Below are positions 27,976-36,973 of a stretch of 42,517 nucleotides of DNA, in pieces. Below the pieces are notes generated by a model. The model ran no database searches. It was not told the DNA's origin and was given only the letters and a program-made list of their open reading frames with translations. The DNA comes from Deltaproteobacteria bacterium (GTDB lineage Bacteria; Myxococcota; Kuafuiibacteriia; Kuafuiibacteriales; Kuafuiibacteriaceae). Within the stretch, counting starts at the first letter, position 1, and each line of letters begins with the position of its first letter. The DNA lies in the NCBI GenBank assembly GCA_011526105.1, contig WYAZ01000197.1, positions 1-42,517 on the forward strand, written 5' to 3'. The position numbers and the translations under genes were made by a program.

Positions 27976-29103
27976 ATGAGGGCCCTGCTCGCCACCGCGG
28001 TCATCATCCACGCCTTGATTCACCTCATGGGTTTTGTCGGCGAGTTCTGGCCGGGCAAGGTCGAGGGCATACCGTTCAACGCGCACCCGCCGCCGTGGCG
28101 TCAGTGGCTCGGGCTCGCATGGCTCATCGTAACGCTGCTGCTTTTCGCCGCAGCTTCGGGTTTCATGCTGCGCTGGCACGAGTGGTGGCGGCTCGGCGTC
28201 CCCGCGGTCCTGCTCTCGCAGGGTCTGATCCTCGCGTACTGGTCGGAGGCGAAGTTCGGCACCCTCGCCAATCTCCTCCTGCTCGTCCCGCTCCTCGCGG
28301 CCTTTGGTGCTTCTCGCTTCGACTCAGGCGTCGATCGCGACATCGACCGACTTCTTCGCTCAGCTCGCGGAAACTCGGCCGTCGTCGAAGAGCGCGATCT
28401 CGGCGACTTGCCCGTGGCGGTGGCACGCTGGCTGCGGCGTGCGGGAGTGCTAGGGGCTCCACGCGCACGGGTGAACCGACTGACGCAGGTGGGCTTGCTC
28501 CGCACGGAGCCCGAGGGGGCTTGGATGCCCGCCGTCGCGCACCAGTACTTCTCCATCGACCCACCGGCCTTCGTGTGGCGAACGCGCGTATCGATGATGC
28601 GTATCCTCCCCGTCGAGGGCTGCGACCGCTATCTCGATGGGCGCGGTCATATGCTCATCACGATCGGCGGGATCGTGCCGGTGGTGGACGTACGAGGCGA
28701 GGAGATCGATCAAGGGACTTTGCTCCGCTTCCTCGGGGAGATCGTGTGGACGCCGAGCGCGAGCCTCAGTCCCTACATCCGGTGGGAGCACGTGGACGAG
28801 ACCCACGCGCGTGCGACCATGAGCTTTGGCGGGGTGAGCGCCTCGGGCGTCTTCGAGTTCGACGAGCTCGGCCGCCACGTCTCGATGGAGGCGCGCCGCT
28901 ACATGGGTGGCGGCGCGGAGGCGGTCCTCGCGGACTGGCACGTCCGATCCACCGAGTGGCAACGCTTTGGAGGGATTGAGGTTCCCTCGAAGGGCGAGGT
29001 GCTCTGGAAGCTCCCGGCCGGAGACTTCTCATACTACCAGTGGGAGATCACGGAGGTCTCGCCCGACCAGCCCGAGCGCTACGATTCGTGGCGACGCGAC
29101 TGA
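27976..29103 (+). CDS. DUF6544-like membrane protein
   Basis: This 375-residue protein starts at ATG 27976 (residue 33 of the longer frame); the upstream part is Arg/Pro-rich and unlikely. Three or four hydrophobic helices lie in the first 115 residues (LLATAVIIHALIHLMGF, LGLAWLIVTLLLFAAA and others). A soluble domain follows with the DUF6544-type pattern: PVAVARWLRRAGVLG, then WMPAVAHQYFSIDPPAFVWRTRV, then RYLDGRGHM and GEEIDQGTLLRFLGE. The function is unknown. It is convergent with the hydrolase remnant; the longest open frame of that remnant would overlap its last 25 bases. Confidence 0.82.
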   Translation: MRALLATAVIIHALIHLMGFVGEFWPGKVEGIPFNAHPPPWRQWLGLAWLIVTLLLFAAASGFMLRWHEWWRLGVPAVLLSQGLILAYWSEAKFGTLANLLLLVPLLAAFGASRFDSGVDRDIDRLLRSARGNSAVVEERDLGDLPVAVARWLRRAGVLGAPRARVNRLTQVGLLRTEPEGAWMPAVAHQYFSIDPPAFVWRTRVSMMRILPVEGCDRYLDGRGHMLITIGGIVPVVDVRGEEIDQGTLLRFLGEIVWTPSASLSPYIRWEHVDETHARATMSFGGVSASGVFEFDELGRHVSMEARRYMGGGAEAVLADWHVRSTEWQRFGGIEVPSKGEVLWKLPAGDFSYYQWEITEVSPDQPERYDSWRRD

Positions 29104-29212
29104 GACATCGGGCCAACGCCGCGGGGCGGGTTTGCGGGCGACAAGCATGAAGCTCGAGCGCTTTGCTCCGCGGCCTGCTCGGGAGGCACCCGCAGAGGCT
29201 CCGCCCTCGGAC

Positions 29213-30101
29213 CTACTGCGCTGAGATCAACGGTAGGGTCAGCTTGGCCGGATAATCGCGACCGTAGTGGAGGGTAGCGTCGACTGAGCGAGCGTGTCTC
29301 CCAATACCGGTCGCTCGGGTTGGGGGCGGCGAGATAGGCTTGCCACAGTGGGGCGGTCCGACCGAGGACCTCCTGGTCCATGCGTGTGAGCTCGAGGCGA
29401 TTCGACAGCTCGACGGTGCGCGCGTTGTCGAGGTACGCCTGTGCGTCGAGCAGGTGCAACCAAGAGAGCACGGCGATCGAGGGGACGCCACCGAGTACGG
29501 ACGACAGGGCGTCCTGAGCTGGGTCGTCGGCCACCACAACCTTCACGTGGGGGTTGCCGATCGCCGCGGCGAGCGCCGTGAATCCGTTGTACGATCCGCC
29601 AATGGTGCCGATGGCGCCGCTCGACCAGGACTGCTTCACGATCCACTCCGAGATGTCGCGCCCGTCCTCGATCTCGTGCTCATAGGGTTGGAAGACACCT
29701 TCCGATTCGAAGCGCCCGCGGCAGTCTTGCTGCACGAAGGCATAGCCGCGCTGAACATGGAATCGGGCTGCCTGGTGGTAGTGCTCGTCCGCCGGGCCAG
29801 GGAAGCGGTACGGGGTGCGTGCGAGCAGGGTAGGCAGACCGCCAGCAGGGACATCAGCGGGCAGGAAGACTTTGGTCCACAACCTCACGCCGTCGCGCAT
29901 GGGCACCATCACCACGTGTTCGAGCACGCAGTTCTCGCGGCAACCGCCCGCGTCCGGTGTGCCTGCGTCCCTCGACGACACACCGCTGTCGGCGCCGTCG
30001 ACCGGGTCGAGCGGGCAACCGTTCATGAGAGCCGTCCCCGCAAGGGCGACGCACAAACGTAGCGTACGCGATGCTGCGGCGGTGTTCTGGCGTCGTCTCA
30101 C
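29213..30101 (-). pseudogene. CocE/NonD-family hydrolase, internally deleted and frameshifted
   Basis: The N-terminal part is a clear CocE/NonD serine hydrolase: VPMRDGVRLWTKVFLPAD, YAFVQQDCRGRFESEG and the nucleophile motif GGSYNG. A GTG at 30099-30101 with GGAGG just before it opens a lipoprotein signal ending LMNGC. After NPSDRYWETRS (near 29300) the likeness stops. A different frame then resumes with a tail typical of the family's last strands (LHYGRDYPAKLTLPLI) and a stop at 29213-29215. About 250-300 residues normally lie between these points, including the Asp and His of the triad. The frame open after RYWETRS runs as nonsense to 29079. The gene is therefore most likely dead. Confidence 0.7.
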
Positions 30102-30446
30102 CTTCCTCCAGTCGTTCCCTGATCCGCGCCTCCGGTGTTGTGCCGAGCTGGCGACCTGAGCTCGCGTCGCGGCGCGAGGAGTGTGCACGCACGCGCGGCC
30201 CGGATGTCAACGCTTTGGGGCAGCACCCCGCTCTTTGGTCACGGGTCGTCGCCCTCGAGTCGAAGCTGCACAGACACGTTGGGGGCGAGCGCGGCGAGCT
30301 CACGACCTGACTCCGCATCCGCTTTCCCGTGTGCTCCCGAAGGTCCCGGCCGGGCAGTACGAGCCTTCGTCGCCGGTCGCCTCGCCGCTCGAGTCCGACC
30401 GACCCGAGTCCGGCCTCCTGGACACCCGACGACCTGGTAGGGCACC
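30102..30446. other. Divergent gap before the radical-SAM gene
   Basis: No firmly supported gene in 345 bases. A plus-strand frame beginning at ATG 30204 and ending at 30440, seven bases before the radical-SAM start, would encode 78 residues with two cysteines. It lacks a ribosome-binding site and has arginine-heavy, high-GC-shadow composition. It is mentioned because precursor peptides often sit in this position. Confidence 0.4.
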
Positions 30447-31775
30447 GTGGCGCGCGTGGGTCACACACGCTACGTGCTCCGGGTTGAACCCAGGCTAGGG
30501 CTCCTCTACGACCGGCTCGCCCACACCTACTCCCGGCTCACAGCCCACGAGACGTTCCTGCTCGGTGCCACGCTCCGTCTCGGCGCCGCCAACGCAGAGG
30601 CCGCCTTGATGGGTACGGCGGGCGTGATCGAAGCAGAGCGGACCACGGCGCTCCTCAGGCATCGGGGTGTGCTCGACGGGTCGGGAAGCTTCGATGGCCG
30701 GGCGATCGAGCTTTCATCGTTCGGCGGCAGCTACGCCGCCCCGCTCGCCGCGCACATCGGCCTCACCACGGCTTGCAACTTCGCTTGCAGGCATTGCTAC
30801 TCGAGCTCTGGCGCGCGTTCACCGGGCGAGCTGACCAGAGCCGAAATCGAGCGCATCCTCGACGAGCTCGCGGCGATGGGGTGCCAGCAGCTCGTCTTTG
30901 GCGGCGGAGAGCCCTTCCTCAGGAAGGACCTCGCGCCGCTCATCGCTCGCGCCGGTGCGCTCGGCCTCGACAGCTACGTCCACACCAATGCGTCTTTGGT
31001 CGAGCGGCCCATGCTCGAGGCCCTGCTCGGCTGGCCGCCGACCGGCCTCACCATCAGCCTCGATGGTGCCACAGCGGAGGTGAACGACCGCGTGCGAGGC
31101 GCCGGGACCTTCGACGCGACCGTGGCTGCCATGCGCCTCATCAAGGAGAGCTACCCGCCGGGCTTCGCGATCTCGATGACCGTGACCGGTGTGAACCACC
31201 AGGAGACTGCGGCCATGGTCGAGCTTGCCCATCGCGAGGGGGCGACGCTCCTTCTGTTGCGACCCCCGTTTCCCGCGGGGAAGCTCAAGGAGTCTCGCGA
31301 TCTCATGTGTGACCTCGAGACCTTTTGGGCCGCGGTGGGCGCGGCCACGACGCGCGCGGCGGAGCTCGGTCAGCCGGTGAACTGTCCCGAAGACGGCGGC
31401 GCCGTCTTACCCACGGACTTCGACGGATTCGGTTGCATCGCCGGCCAATCGGTCTTGGGCATCACACCCACCGGTGCGATTACGCCCTGCTTGAACTTGC
31501 CCGACCGCTTCATGGCCGGGAACATCCGGACCTCATCCGTGCTCGAAGTGTGGCAGCGGGGTGCATCCTTCAAATCGCTGCGCGAGCTCGAACCAAACGA
31601 GGAATGCCGCACTTGCGAGTACTACGCGGTGTGCAAGGGCGGTTGTCGGATCCGAGCGATCGACGCGGGTCACGGAGACAACGGCCCCGACACCTGGTGT
31701 TACATGAAGCTGGGCCGCGACGTGCGGCCCTTCGCGCGCGACGCGCGCCGCGAGCGGTTGCGGCTGCTCATGTAG
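30447..31775 (+). CDS. Radical SAM/SPASM protein, possible peptide-modifying enzyme
   Basis: A 442-residue radical SAM enzyme. The 4Fe-4S/SAM motif CNFACRHC (CxxxCxxC, about residues 109-116) is followed by the GGGEPF motif (about 150). The C-terminal SPASM-type cluster motifs include DGFGCIAGQ, ITPCLN and CRTCEYYAVCKGGCR (about 388-402), then a last Cys (DTWCYMK). This layout is shared by PqqE-like RiPP maturases and anaerobic sulfatase-maturating enzymes. About 90 residues precede the barrel and do not match a domain I know. The GTG at 30447 is preceded by TAGGG. No sulfatase, RiPP transporter or obvious precursor lies nearby, so the substrate is unknown. Confidence 0.85.
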   Translation: MARVGHTRYVLRVEPRLGLLYDRLAHTYSRLTAHETFLLGATLRLGAANAEAALMGTAGVIEAERTTALLRHRGVLDGSGSFDGRAIELSSFGGSYAAPLAAHIGLTTACNFACRHCYSSSGARSPGELTRAEIERILDELAAMGCQQLVFGGGEPFLRKDLAPLIARAGALGLDSYVHTNASLVERPMLEALLGWPPTGLTISLDGATAEVNDRVRGAGTFDATVAAMRLIKESYPPGFAISMTVTGVNHQETAAMVELAHREGATLLLLRPPFPAGKLKESRDLMCDLETFWAAVGAATTRAAELGQPVNCPEDGGAVLPTDFDGFGCIAGQSVLGITPTGAITPCLNLPDRFMAGNIRTSSVLEVWQRGASFKSLRELEPNEECRTCEYYAVCKGGCRIRAIDAGHGDNGPDTWCYMKLGRDVRPFARDARRERLRLLM

Positions 31776-31798
31776 AGGCCTCTCGCGCTCGAGGACCG

Positions 31799-33046
31799 CT
31801 ACATCGAACGATAGAGCGCGGCGATCGCGGGCGCGTAGTGGGCCTCGTCGATCATCTGGCTGGCCTTGGCTTCGACCTCTGCCGCCGTCGGTTTCGCGGG
31901 CAGCGCATCGAGCACCGTCGCGAGCCCCTTCAGAGTCTTCTCCAGTGCGCCCCGGAAGATGGGCCTCGGCACGCTCGCATTGGGGTCTGAGTGCTTCGGG
32001 ACCTGGCTGACCTCGTGTATTTGGCCGTAGCTGTTGGAGACGAGCTTCTTCGCGACCAAGTCTCCTGCGGCGGCGTCCAGGACCGCGCGGAAGAGCGCCT
32101 GTCGCTGCTCCGGCATGCGTTTCTCGAAGGCCCGCCCCACCGAGCCGGGGAAGATCATGGGGTCGCTCCCGAGCGCCTTTTCGATCTCGGCGATCGCCTT
32201 GCGCCCAGGGGCTTGGTCAACCGCAGCCCCTAGATCGAGCTTCGGCTTGGTCGCCGCGGGCGCGGACCTCGCGAACGCGGATTCGCTCCCGATTGGCTCG
32301 GAGAGGAGACGACCCACCTTCGCCCAGGTGGGCAGGCCCTCGAGCGCGGAGAGGAGCGAGCCCCCGATGGCGTTGATCTGGACCCGCGTGAACCAGCCGG
32401 GTCGCTCATGGATCTGGTGGCTGCCGTCTTTGCCTGTCTCGAGCCGGTACTTCGGGCCATGGGCCTCGGCGAGCTTGTCGACCATGGCGCTTCGAAACAG
32501 CGACAGGGTCTGTTGATACTCGCTGACCGCGGCGCTGAGGGCCTTGGCTCCGGTGGCCACCGCCTGCAGGGCATCGGGGGCGACCTGCGCGAGCTGGAGC
32601 TGACTGGGCTCCGTCACCGAAAGGTCGCCCAGGCGCTTCTCGAGCGCTTCGAGACGCTCGCCGGCCCGATGAAACTGCGAGTTGTTGATGCTGCCGGCGC
32701 GGCGGATTTCGGCCGTGATTCCCGTCAGCGTGCCGGCGGTTCCGGTGAGCTCCATGCCGAGGGCGCGCCAGGCGTTGGTCTGCTTCTCCGAGATGGGCAG
32801 GCTCTTTCCGGTGATCTGTCCCAGGAATCCGACCTGCCTTCGGAGCTGCGAGAGCGCGTCTGCCGTGATGACGCCGTCCTGGGCGAGGGCCTTGACCGCG
32901 TCTAGACCGCCCGCGAGGTTGGCGGCGGAACTCTCGTCGATGGTGCGATCGGGGTTGAGCTTGATGCCAAGCGCGTCCAGCCGCGCTTCGATCTGCTTGT
33001 TCTCGAGGTAGCTCTCGCCGGCGCCCATCTTGATGCGGATACTCAC
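31799..33046 (-). CDS. Unknown helical protein, second gene of a coupled pair
   Basis: This 415-residue protein has no recognised family, no signal peptide and no membrane segment. It is predicted to be mostly helical and rich in Ala, Leu, Glu and Lys, with a repetitive region (about 100-180) that could be a coiled coil. The GTG start overlaps the TGA of the upstream 139-residue gene in a GTGA arrangement (33043-33046), so the two proteins are probably made together in similar amounts. Overall style resembles the 735-residue peptidoglycan-binding protein at 25514-27721. A secreted effector with a dedicated chaperone upstream is one possible reading. It is convergent with the radical-SAM gene, 23 bases apart. 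Confidence 0.65.
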   Translation of the reverse strand: MSIRIKMGAGESYLENKQIEARLDALGIKLNPDRTIDESSAANLAGGLDAVKALAQDGVITADALSQLRRQVGFLGQITGKSLPISEKQTNAWRALGMELTGTAGTLTGITAEIRRAGSINNSQFHRAGERLEALEKRLGDLSVTEPSQLQLAQVAPDALQAVATGAKALSAAVSEYQQTLSLFRSAMVDKLAEAHGPKYRLETGKDGSHQIHERPGWFTRVQINAIGGSLLSALEGLPTWAKVGRLLSEPIGSESAFARSAPAATKPKLDLGAAVDQAPGRKAIAEIEKALGSDPMIFPGSVGRAFEKRMPEQRQALFRAVLDAAAGDLVAKKLVSNSYGQIHEVSQVPKHSDPNASVPRPIFRGALEKTLKGLATVLDALPAKPTAAEVEAKASQMIDEAHYAPAIAALYRSM

Positions 33047-33462
33047 GACACCACCTCCCCGTTCATCGCGATCTCGTAGCCGACGCGGAGCGTCTCCAAG
33101 ATGGCGGTGGTCGCGAGCAGAACGCTGACTCGCGTCTCACCCGCGCGATGCGCTTCTGCGCTGAGGGCCTGCTCGCTGAGGAGCGCCTCGACCGAGCCAT
33201 TGATCTCGACCTCGGTCAGCGGTGGTTGCACCGCGAGCAGCGAACGGAGGAGCGCTTCGAACGCGCTCAAGCGCTCGAGCGTGATCTCTTGACGGAGGTC
33301 GGCCTGGACGCGAAAGTGGCGCGTCGCCTCGAGGGCCTCACCCACACCGCTATCGACGATCCCAACCCAGTCGCCGGACTGACCGGTGGCGCGCATCAGA
33401 GTCGCCTCTGCCCGCCGGGCGAGACCGACGACCGTATCGTGGGATGAGGTAGGCTCATTCAT
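33043..33462 (-). CDS. Small unknown protein, first gene of a coupled pair
   Basis: This 139-residue, mostly helical acidic protein has no family I recognise. The start ATG at 33460-33462 (MNEPTSS) is chosen within a longer frame whose upstream 57 residues are Arg-rich and unconvincing; no strong ribosome-binding site is visible. Its stop overlaps the next gene's GTG by four bases. Small size, acidic helical character and tight coupling to a larger partner are typical of secretion chaperones, but no chaperone motif is identifiable. Confidence 0.55.
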   Translation of the reverse strand: MNEPTSSHDTVVGLARRAEATLMRATGQSGDWVGIVDSGVGEALEATRHFRVQADLRQEITLERLSAFEALLRSLLAVQPPLTEVEINGSVEALLSEQALSAEAHRAGETRVSVLLATTAILETLRVGYEIAMNGEVVS

Positions 33463-33654
33463 GATGTTCGGCTGGTAGCATGGCCGAGGGCGTCTGAGCA
33501 ACGCCCCCACGCGAGGCATGCGAACGGCGTGGCAGAGCGAGCGCCGCACTCGTGCGGCCGCGCACCTCGGTGAGTGATTCGGGGCCCAGACCGCGGGCTC
33601 GAGAACCGAGGTCTCATGTCCGTGCGCGACCACTCCGGCTATGATGCGCGGCTC

Positions 33655-35301
33655 ATGGGGCGTTGGCCCATCGCAGGTGTCGCGCTCACCGCTGCTTGTT
33701 CTGGGACCGAGCCTCCGGCGTTTCTGGATCTCGGCGACTTGGATCGCGAACTCGTGGTGCTGGCGGCTCTGGACGCGGACGACCAGCTCCTCGCGACCGG
33801 GTTCATCGACTTCGCCGCGCGGTCGGACTCGAGCACGCGAATCCTTCTCCCCGCGGGTGGCCGCCTCGTGGGCGCCGGGTTCGATCGTTCGGGCCTCGCG
33901 GCGCGAGCACCGCGACTCGACCCGGAGCGCCTGTCCGAGTTCGGGTTCGCGAGCCGCTCACAGGAGGCGTCCACTTGCCCCGAAGGGGTGCTTCGTCCCG
34001 ACGAGGTGCGCGCTCAGATCCCCTGGCCCGAAGCTACGCGGGCCTTCGAGTGGCTCGGTGGTGAGGAGCCACGAGTGGACCGAGACGTGGGCGCCGATTG
34101 GTGGAGCCGCGTGAGTCCTCTGGTGCCCGTGCGAGCCGACCGCTGCGGCGGCCATCCGACGCTTTCGCTTCGCCCCTTCGCATCGAACACTCCCGTCCTC
34201 GCTCCGGGCTCGGTCATCGACGGTCAGCCGCTCGACCCCTCCACCGATGGTCTGTCCGAGTTCGTGCGTCTCGACGAGCGCTTCGTCCTGGTCGCCTACG
34301 GGCGGTATCTCGTGCTCGCCGAACACGAACTTGGGTTTGTCGATCAACCCGGGCGCTCCATCACCCTGGAACCGGGGTGGCGCGCTCGGTCGGTCGCGGT
34401 TGGAGCGCCAGACGCGGACACCGGAGTGCGGCGCATCGCGCTCATCGCCGTCTTGGGAGCTTCCGAGGACGAGGGCGCCAACTCGCGTCTATTCGAGGCC
34501 ACCCTCGATGGAGAGACCCTTCGCCTCGTCCGGATCCTGAAGCAGACCATGAGCCGGATCGACGGGGTCTACGTCCGACCCGAAGACAATCGCATCGTGC
34601 TCTACGAGCGACCCGATCAGATCTACCTGGAGAACGCCGACCGTTCGTCCGTCGACCCCGTGGCGGTGCTTCCGGGTGTTCAGCTCTCCACCAACGCGAA
34701 ACGCGGCCGACTCTTGCCCTCCGGGATCGCCGAGATGCCGATGGTGATCGTGGGATCTCGCGCCAGCTCCGTGTATCTGGGGAGCGCTGACGCGCACACG
34801 TGGACCAACGTGCAAGAAGGATTGACGCTTGGCTCCACAATCCGCGCCTTCACCGCATCCACGCGGAGGGGAGGTGAGACCTGGCTCTATGCGGGTAACG
34901 GGGATGGTCAGGTCTTCGAACGCGAGTTCCACGAATCGCGATGGAGGACGATTGCGCCGCGCCTCGATCCGTCGCTCATCGAGGTCGAGTGCGCGGCGAC
35001 GGAACTCGAGATGGGCTGCGGCTTCGCCGGCTCCCGGTTCTCATGGCTACACCTGACCGCCTTTGACGACCGGCTAGGCCAGCGCGCCGTGTTTGCGATG
35101 ACCGACTTTTGCTCGGTGGCCTTCGTCGTTCGTCCGGACGGGTGTACCTCCAGCCTGAGGATGGACGCGCTCGGCGCGATCATCCGCAGCGCTGACGACG
35201 AGATCTTCGCGGCTCGCAGCGAGGCGGGTTTCGTGACCGTCGCCACCGAGCTCGGTCACTTGTACGAGCTCTCGTGGGCAGAGCTGGGACTCCAGCCTTG
35301 A
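33655..35301 (+). CDS. Lipoprotein with beta-propeller-like body
   Basis: A 548-residue protein starting at ATG 33655 with a short lipoprotein signal (MGRWPIAGVALTAAC). The upstream in-frame region (from 33574) is unlikely to be translated. The body consists of repeated strand pairs with hydrophobic-aspartate patterns (RFVLVAYGRYLVLA, MPMVIVGSRASSVYLGS, TWLYAGNGDGQVFE), resembling a six- or seven-bladed propeller or sortilin-like repeats. Six cysteines lie in the second half and at the ends. The function is unknown. It is the same general kind as the proteins at 8811-10685, 39018-39533 and 41684-42421, although no close pairwise similarity is obvious. The gene is divergent from the coupled pair. 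Confidence 0.75.
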   Translation: MGRWPIAGVALTAACSGTEPPAFLDLGDLDRELVVLAALDADDQLLATGFIDFAARSDSSTRILLPAGGRLVGAGFDRSGLAARAPRLDPERLSEFGFASRSQEASTCPEGVLRPDEVRAQIPWPEATRAFEWLGGEEPRVDRDVGADWWSRVSPLVPVRADRCGGHPTLSLRPFASNTPVLAPGSVIDGQPLDPSTDGLSEFVRLDERFVLVAYGRYLVLAEHELGFVDQPGRSITLEPGWRARSVAVGAPDADTGVRRIALIAVLGASEDEGANSRLFEATLDGETLRLVRILKQTMSRIDGVYVRPEDNRIVLYERPDQIYLENADRSSVDPVAVLPGVQLSTNAKRGRLLPSGIAEMPMVIVGSRASSVYLGSADAHTWTNVQEGLTLGSTIRAFTASTRRGGETWLYAGNGDGQVFEREFHESRWRTIAPRLDPSLIEVECAATELEMGCGFAGSRFSWLHLTAFDDRLGQRAVFAMTDFCSVAFVVRPDGCTSSLRMDALGAIIRSADDEIFAARSEAGFVTVATELGHLYELSWAELGLQP

Positions 35302-35346
35302 CCTCGTGTTCGGTCGCGAGGCCGCGGTCCGGACCACGACATCCGC

Positions 35347-36261
35347 ATGGACCTTCGGCCGAGGCTCGGTCTATGCTCAACCGCGTTGAGTGTGAGGATT
35401 CACGAAGCACTTCGCCTGTGGCGCCTTGGTGGCGTCAGGGCCGAGGGCGCGATCAGGTCGGGCGAGCACCCGACCGTCTCCTCACCGGCTGATGCCTTCG
35501 AACTCGTCCTCGATCCCTCGAGCAGCCCCAGCGGCCTGGCGCCGCGTCCGCTCCGCCCCGGCCCTCTCCGCCCCTCGCTCAACGAGCCGCGGTTCGCGCA
35601 CGAGGTCGCGGTCGGCGAAGCGATCTCGTCCATCATCTCCAAGGTTCAGGCGAGCGGCGTGACCGCCAGCGCCGACGAGCTCATGAGGCGCGCGCGTTTT
35701 CACCTGCCGGGTGTCGATCTGTCGCGACTTCGACCCGGAACGCTTCTCCGTTTCGAACCCGTGACGGAGAAACTCGCGCCCACTCAGACTCAGCTCGTTC
35801 ACAGCGCCATCGTTCGAGATGCGGTCGAGCAGGCGTGGCGGGACTCAAACGCGAGCGACCCAAACCTCAGACACGAAGAGGGCGGCTGGCTCTACATGAA
35901 CGTCGAGAGCGGGCAGGTCTTCGTGCACCGCGCGCCTTCGGGAAGCAGCGCCGGCATCGATCTGCGATCGCCGGTGCCGTACGTCGATGCCGTCGTGGTG
36001 GGCACCTTTCACACGCACCCTCACCCCATCGCCAACAACTACGACCTTGGACCGAGCGAGTCCGATCGCAACTGGGACTACTCTCGCGGGGTCCCGGGCA
36101 TCGTGCGCTCCGTCGTGGGCTATCACACCCACGGGTGGGAGCGACGTCGGCTCGACCTCGCTGGTCCTTGGGCCTATCCCGGAACGGAAGAGAACGATCT
36201 GAGCAGCGGTCCGGGACCGGTGCGTTCCTCGAACAGCCCGCTCTCGACGCCCACAGATTGA
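35347..36261 (+). CDS. JAMM/MPN-like (JAB) putative metalloprotease or DUF4329-like protein
   Basis: This is a 304-residue frame. Residues about 176-250 carry a JAMM-type pattern: EEGGWLYMN with a possible catalytic Glu, then VVVGTFHTHPHP (HxHP, about 218-227), then GPSESDRNW (S and D, about 235-242). In JAB/MPN metalloproteases, HxH plus D bind zinc. DUF4329 domains of polymorphic toxins have a similar layout. The N-terminal 120 residues are Pro/Arg-rich with one helix and may serve for delivery. The true start is uncertain: ATG 35347 or GTG 35392. It follows the propeller lipoprotein by 45 bases on the same strand and precedes a small lipoprotein. Confidence 0.6.
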   Translation: MDLRPRLGLCSTALSVRIHEALRLWRLGGVRAEGAIRSGEHPTVSSPADAFELVLDPSSSPSGLAPRPLRPGPLRPSLNEPRFAHEVAVGEAISSIISKVQASGVTASADELMRRARFHLPGVDLSRLRPGTLLRFEPVTEKLAPTQTQLVHSAIVRDAVEQAWRDSNASDPNLRHEEGGWLYMNVESGQVFVHRAPSGSSAGIDLRSPVPYVDAVVVGTFHTHPHPIANNYDLGPSESDRNWDYSRGVPGIVRSVVGYHTHGWERRRLDLAGPWAYPGTEENDLSSGPGPVRSSNSPLSTPTD

Positions 36262-36293
36262 CGCCGATGCCAGCTTCGGCCGAGCATGGGCGC

Positions 36294-36965
36294 ATGAGCG
36301 AGCTCCTCCGTCGGGTTCTTCCTCTCGTTTCTCTGGCCGTCCTTCTCGGCTGCAGCCGAGCGCCGACTGGTCCGAGTCCCGAGTACCAGACGGCGATGGG
36401 CGCATACGAGAAGGCGGTGAGTGCGACGCTCGACACCACTTATCAGCACCCAGACTTCGCGGCGGTCGCGCTGCTTCTCGAGCAGGTGCCAGAAGCGAAC
36501 GAACGCGAGCACCGAAAAGCGGCCCAGCTCGCCGCGGTCATTCGACAGGCGCAGGCTGAGGTTGCAAAGCGAGATGCCTCCCTGGAGTCCGCACGCAGCA
36601 ACGAAGGGGCGCTCGGGAGCCCGGCGAACGCGGCTCCCGCGTACAACCCGATGGGCGGGCACGTCGAGCCTCTCCCCAGCGCTCCGTTCGACGAGCCCGG
36701 GGCCGCAGACGATCGATCCTCCTTCAACGACGCGGCACGTCGCGCGCGCTACGGCAACGCTCGGCGTGAAGCGGTGCGGGTCGTGGAGCGACACTCCCAG
36801 AAGGAGGCCGAGGTCCGTCAGCGCATGAAGGAGCGCTTGCAGGAGAAGATGAACGAGCGAATGAACGAGCCGCTCGACGAGGGCAACTGGAAGATCAAGC
36901 CGGGCACGGGCGGACGCAGAATCGAGACTCGGGTCGAGGTTAGGCGCGAAGAAGTCGAGGAGTGA
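36294..36965 (+). CDS. Small lipoprotein with charged helical C-terminus
   Basis: A 223-residue lipoprotein: ATG 36294 (MSELLRR), a hydrophobic run, and the lipobox VLLGC. A short Gly/Pro linker is followed by helices with LLEQVPEANEREHRKAAQLAAVI. The last 80 residues are very rich in Glu, Arg and Lys with regular MKERLQEKMNERMNE spacing, so probably a coiled coil. It has no domain I recognise. A frame from 35835 covers the same stop, but its first part overlaps the JAMM-like gene and is not credible. It is convergent with the glyoxalase gene, 8 bases apart. Confidence 0.7.
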   Translation: MSELLRRVLPLVSLAVLLGCSRAPTGPSPEYQTAMGAYEKAVSATLDTTYQHPDFAAVALLLEQVPEANEREHRKAAQLAAVIRQAQAEVAKRDASLESARSNEGALGSPANAAPAYNPMGGHVEPLPSAPFDEPGAADDRSSFNDAARRARYGNARREAVRVVERHSQKEAEVRQRMKERLQEKMNERMNEPLDEGNWKIKPGTGGRRIETRVEVRREEVEE

Positions 36966-36973
36966 GCGTGCGC

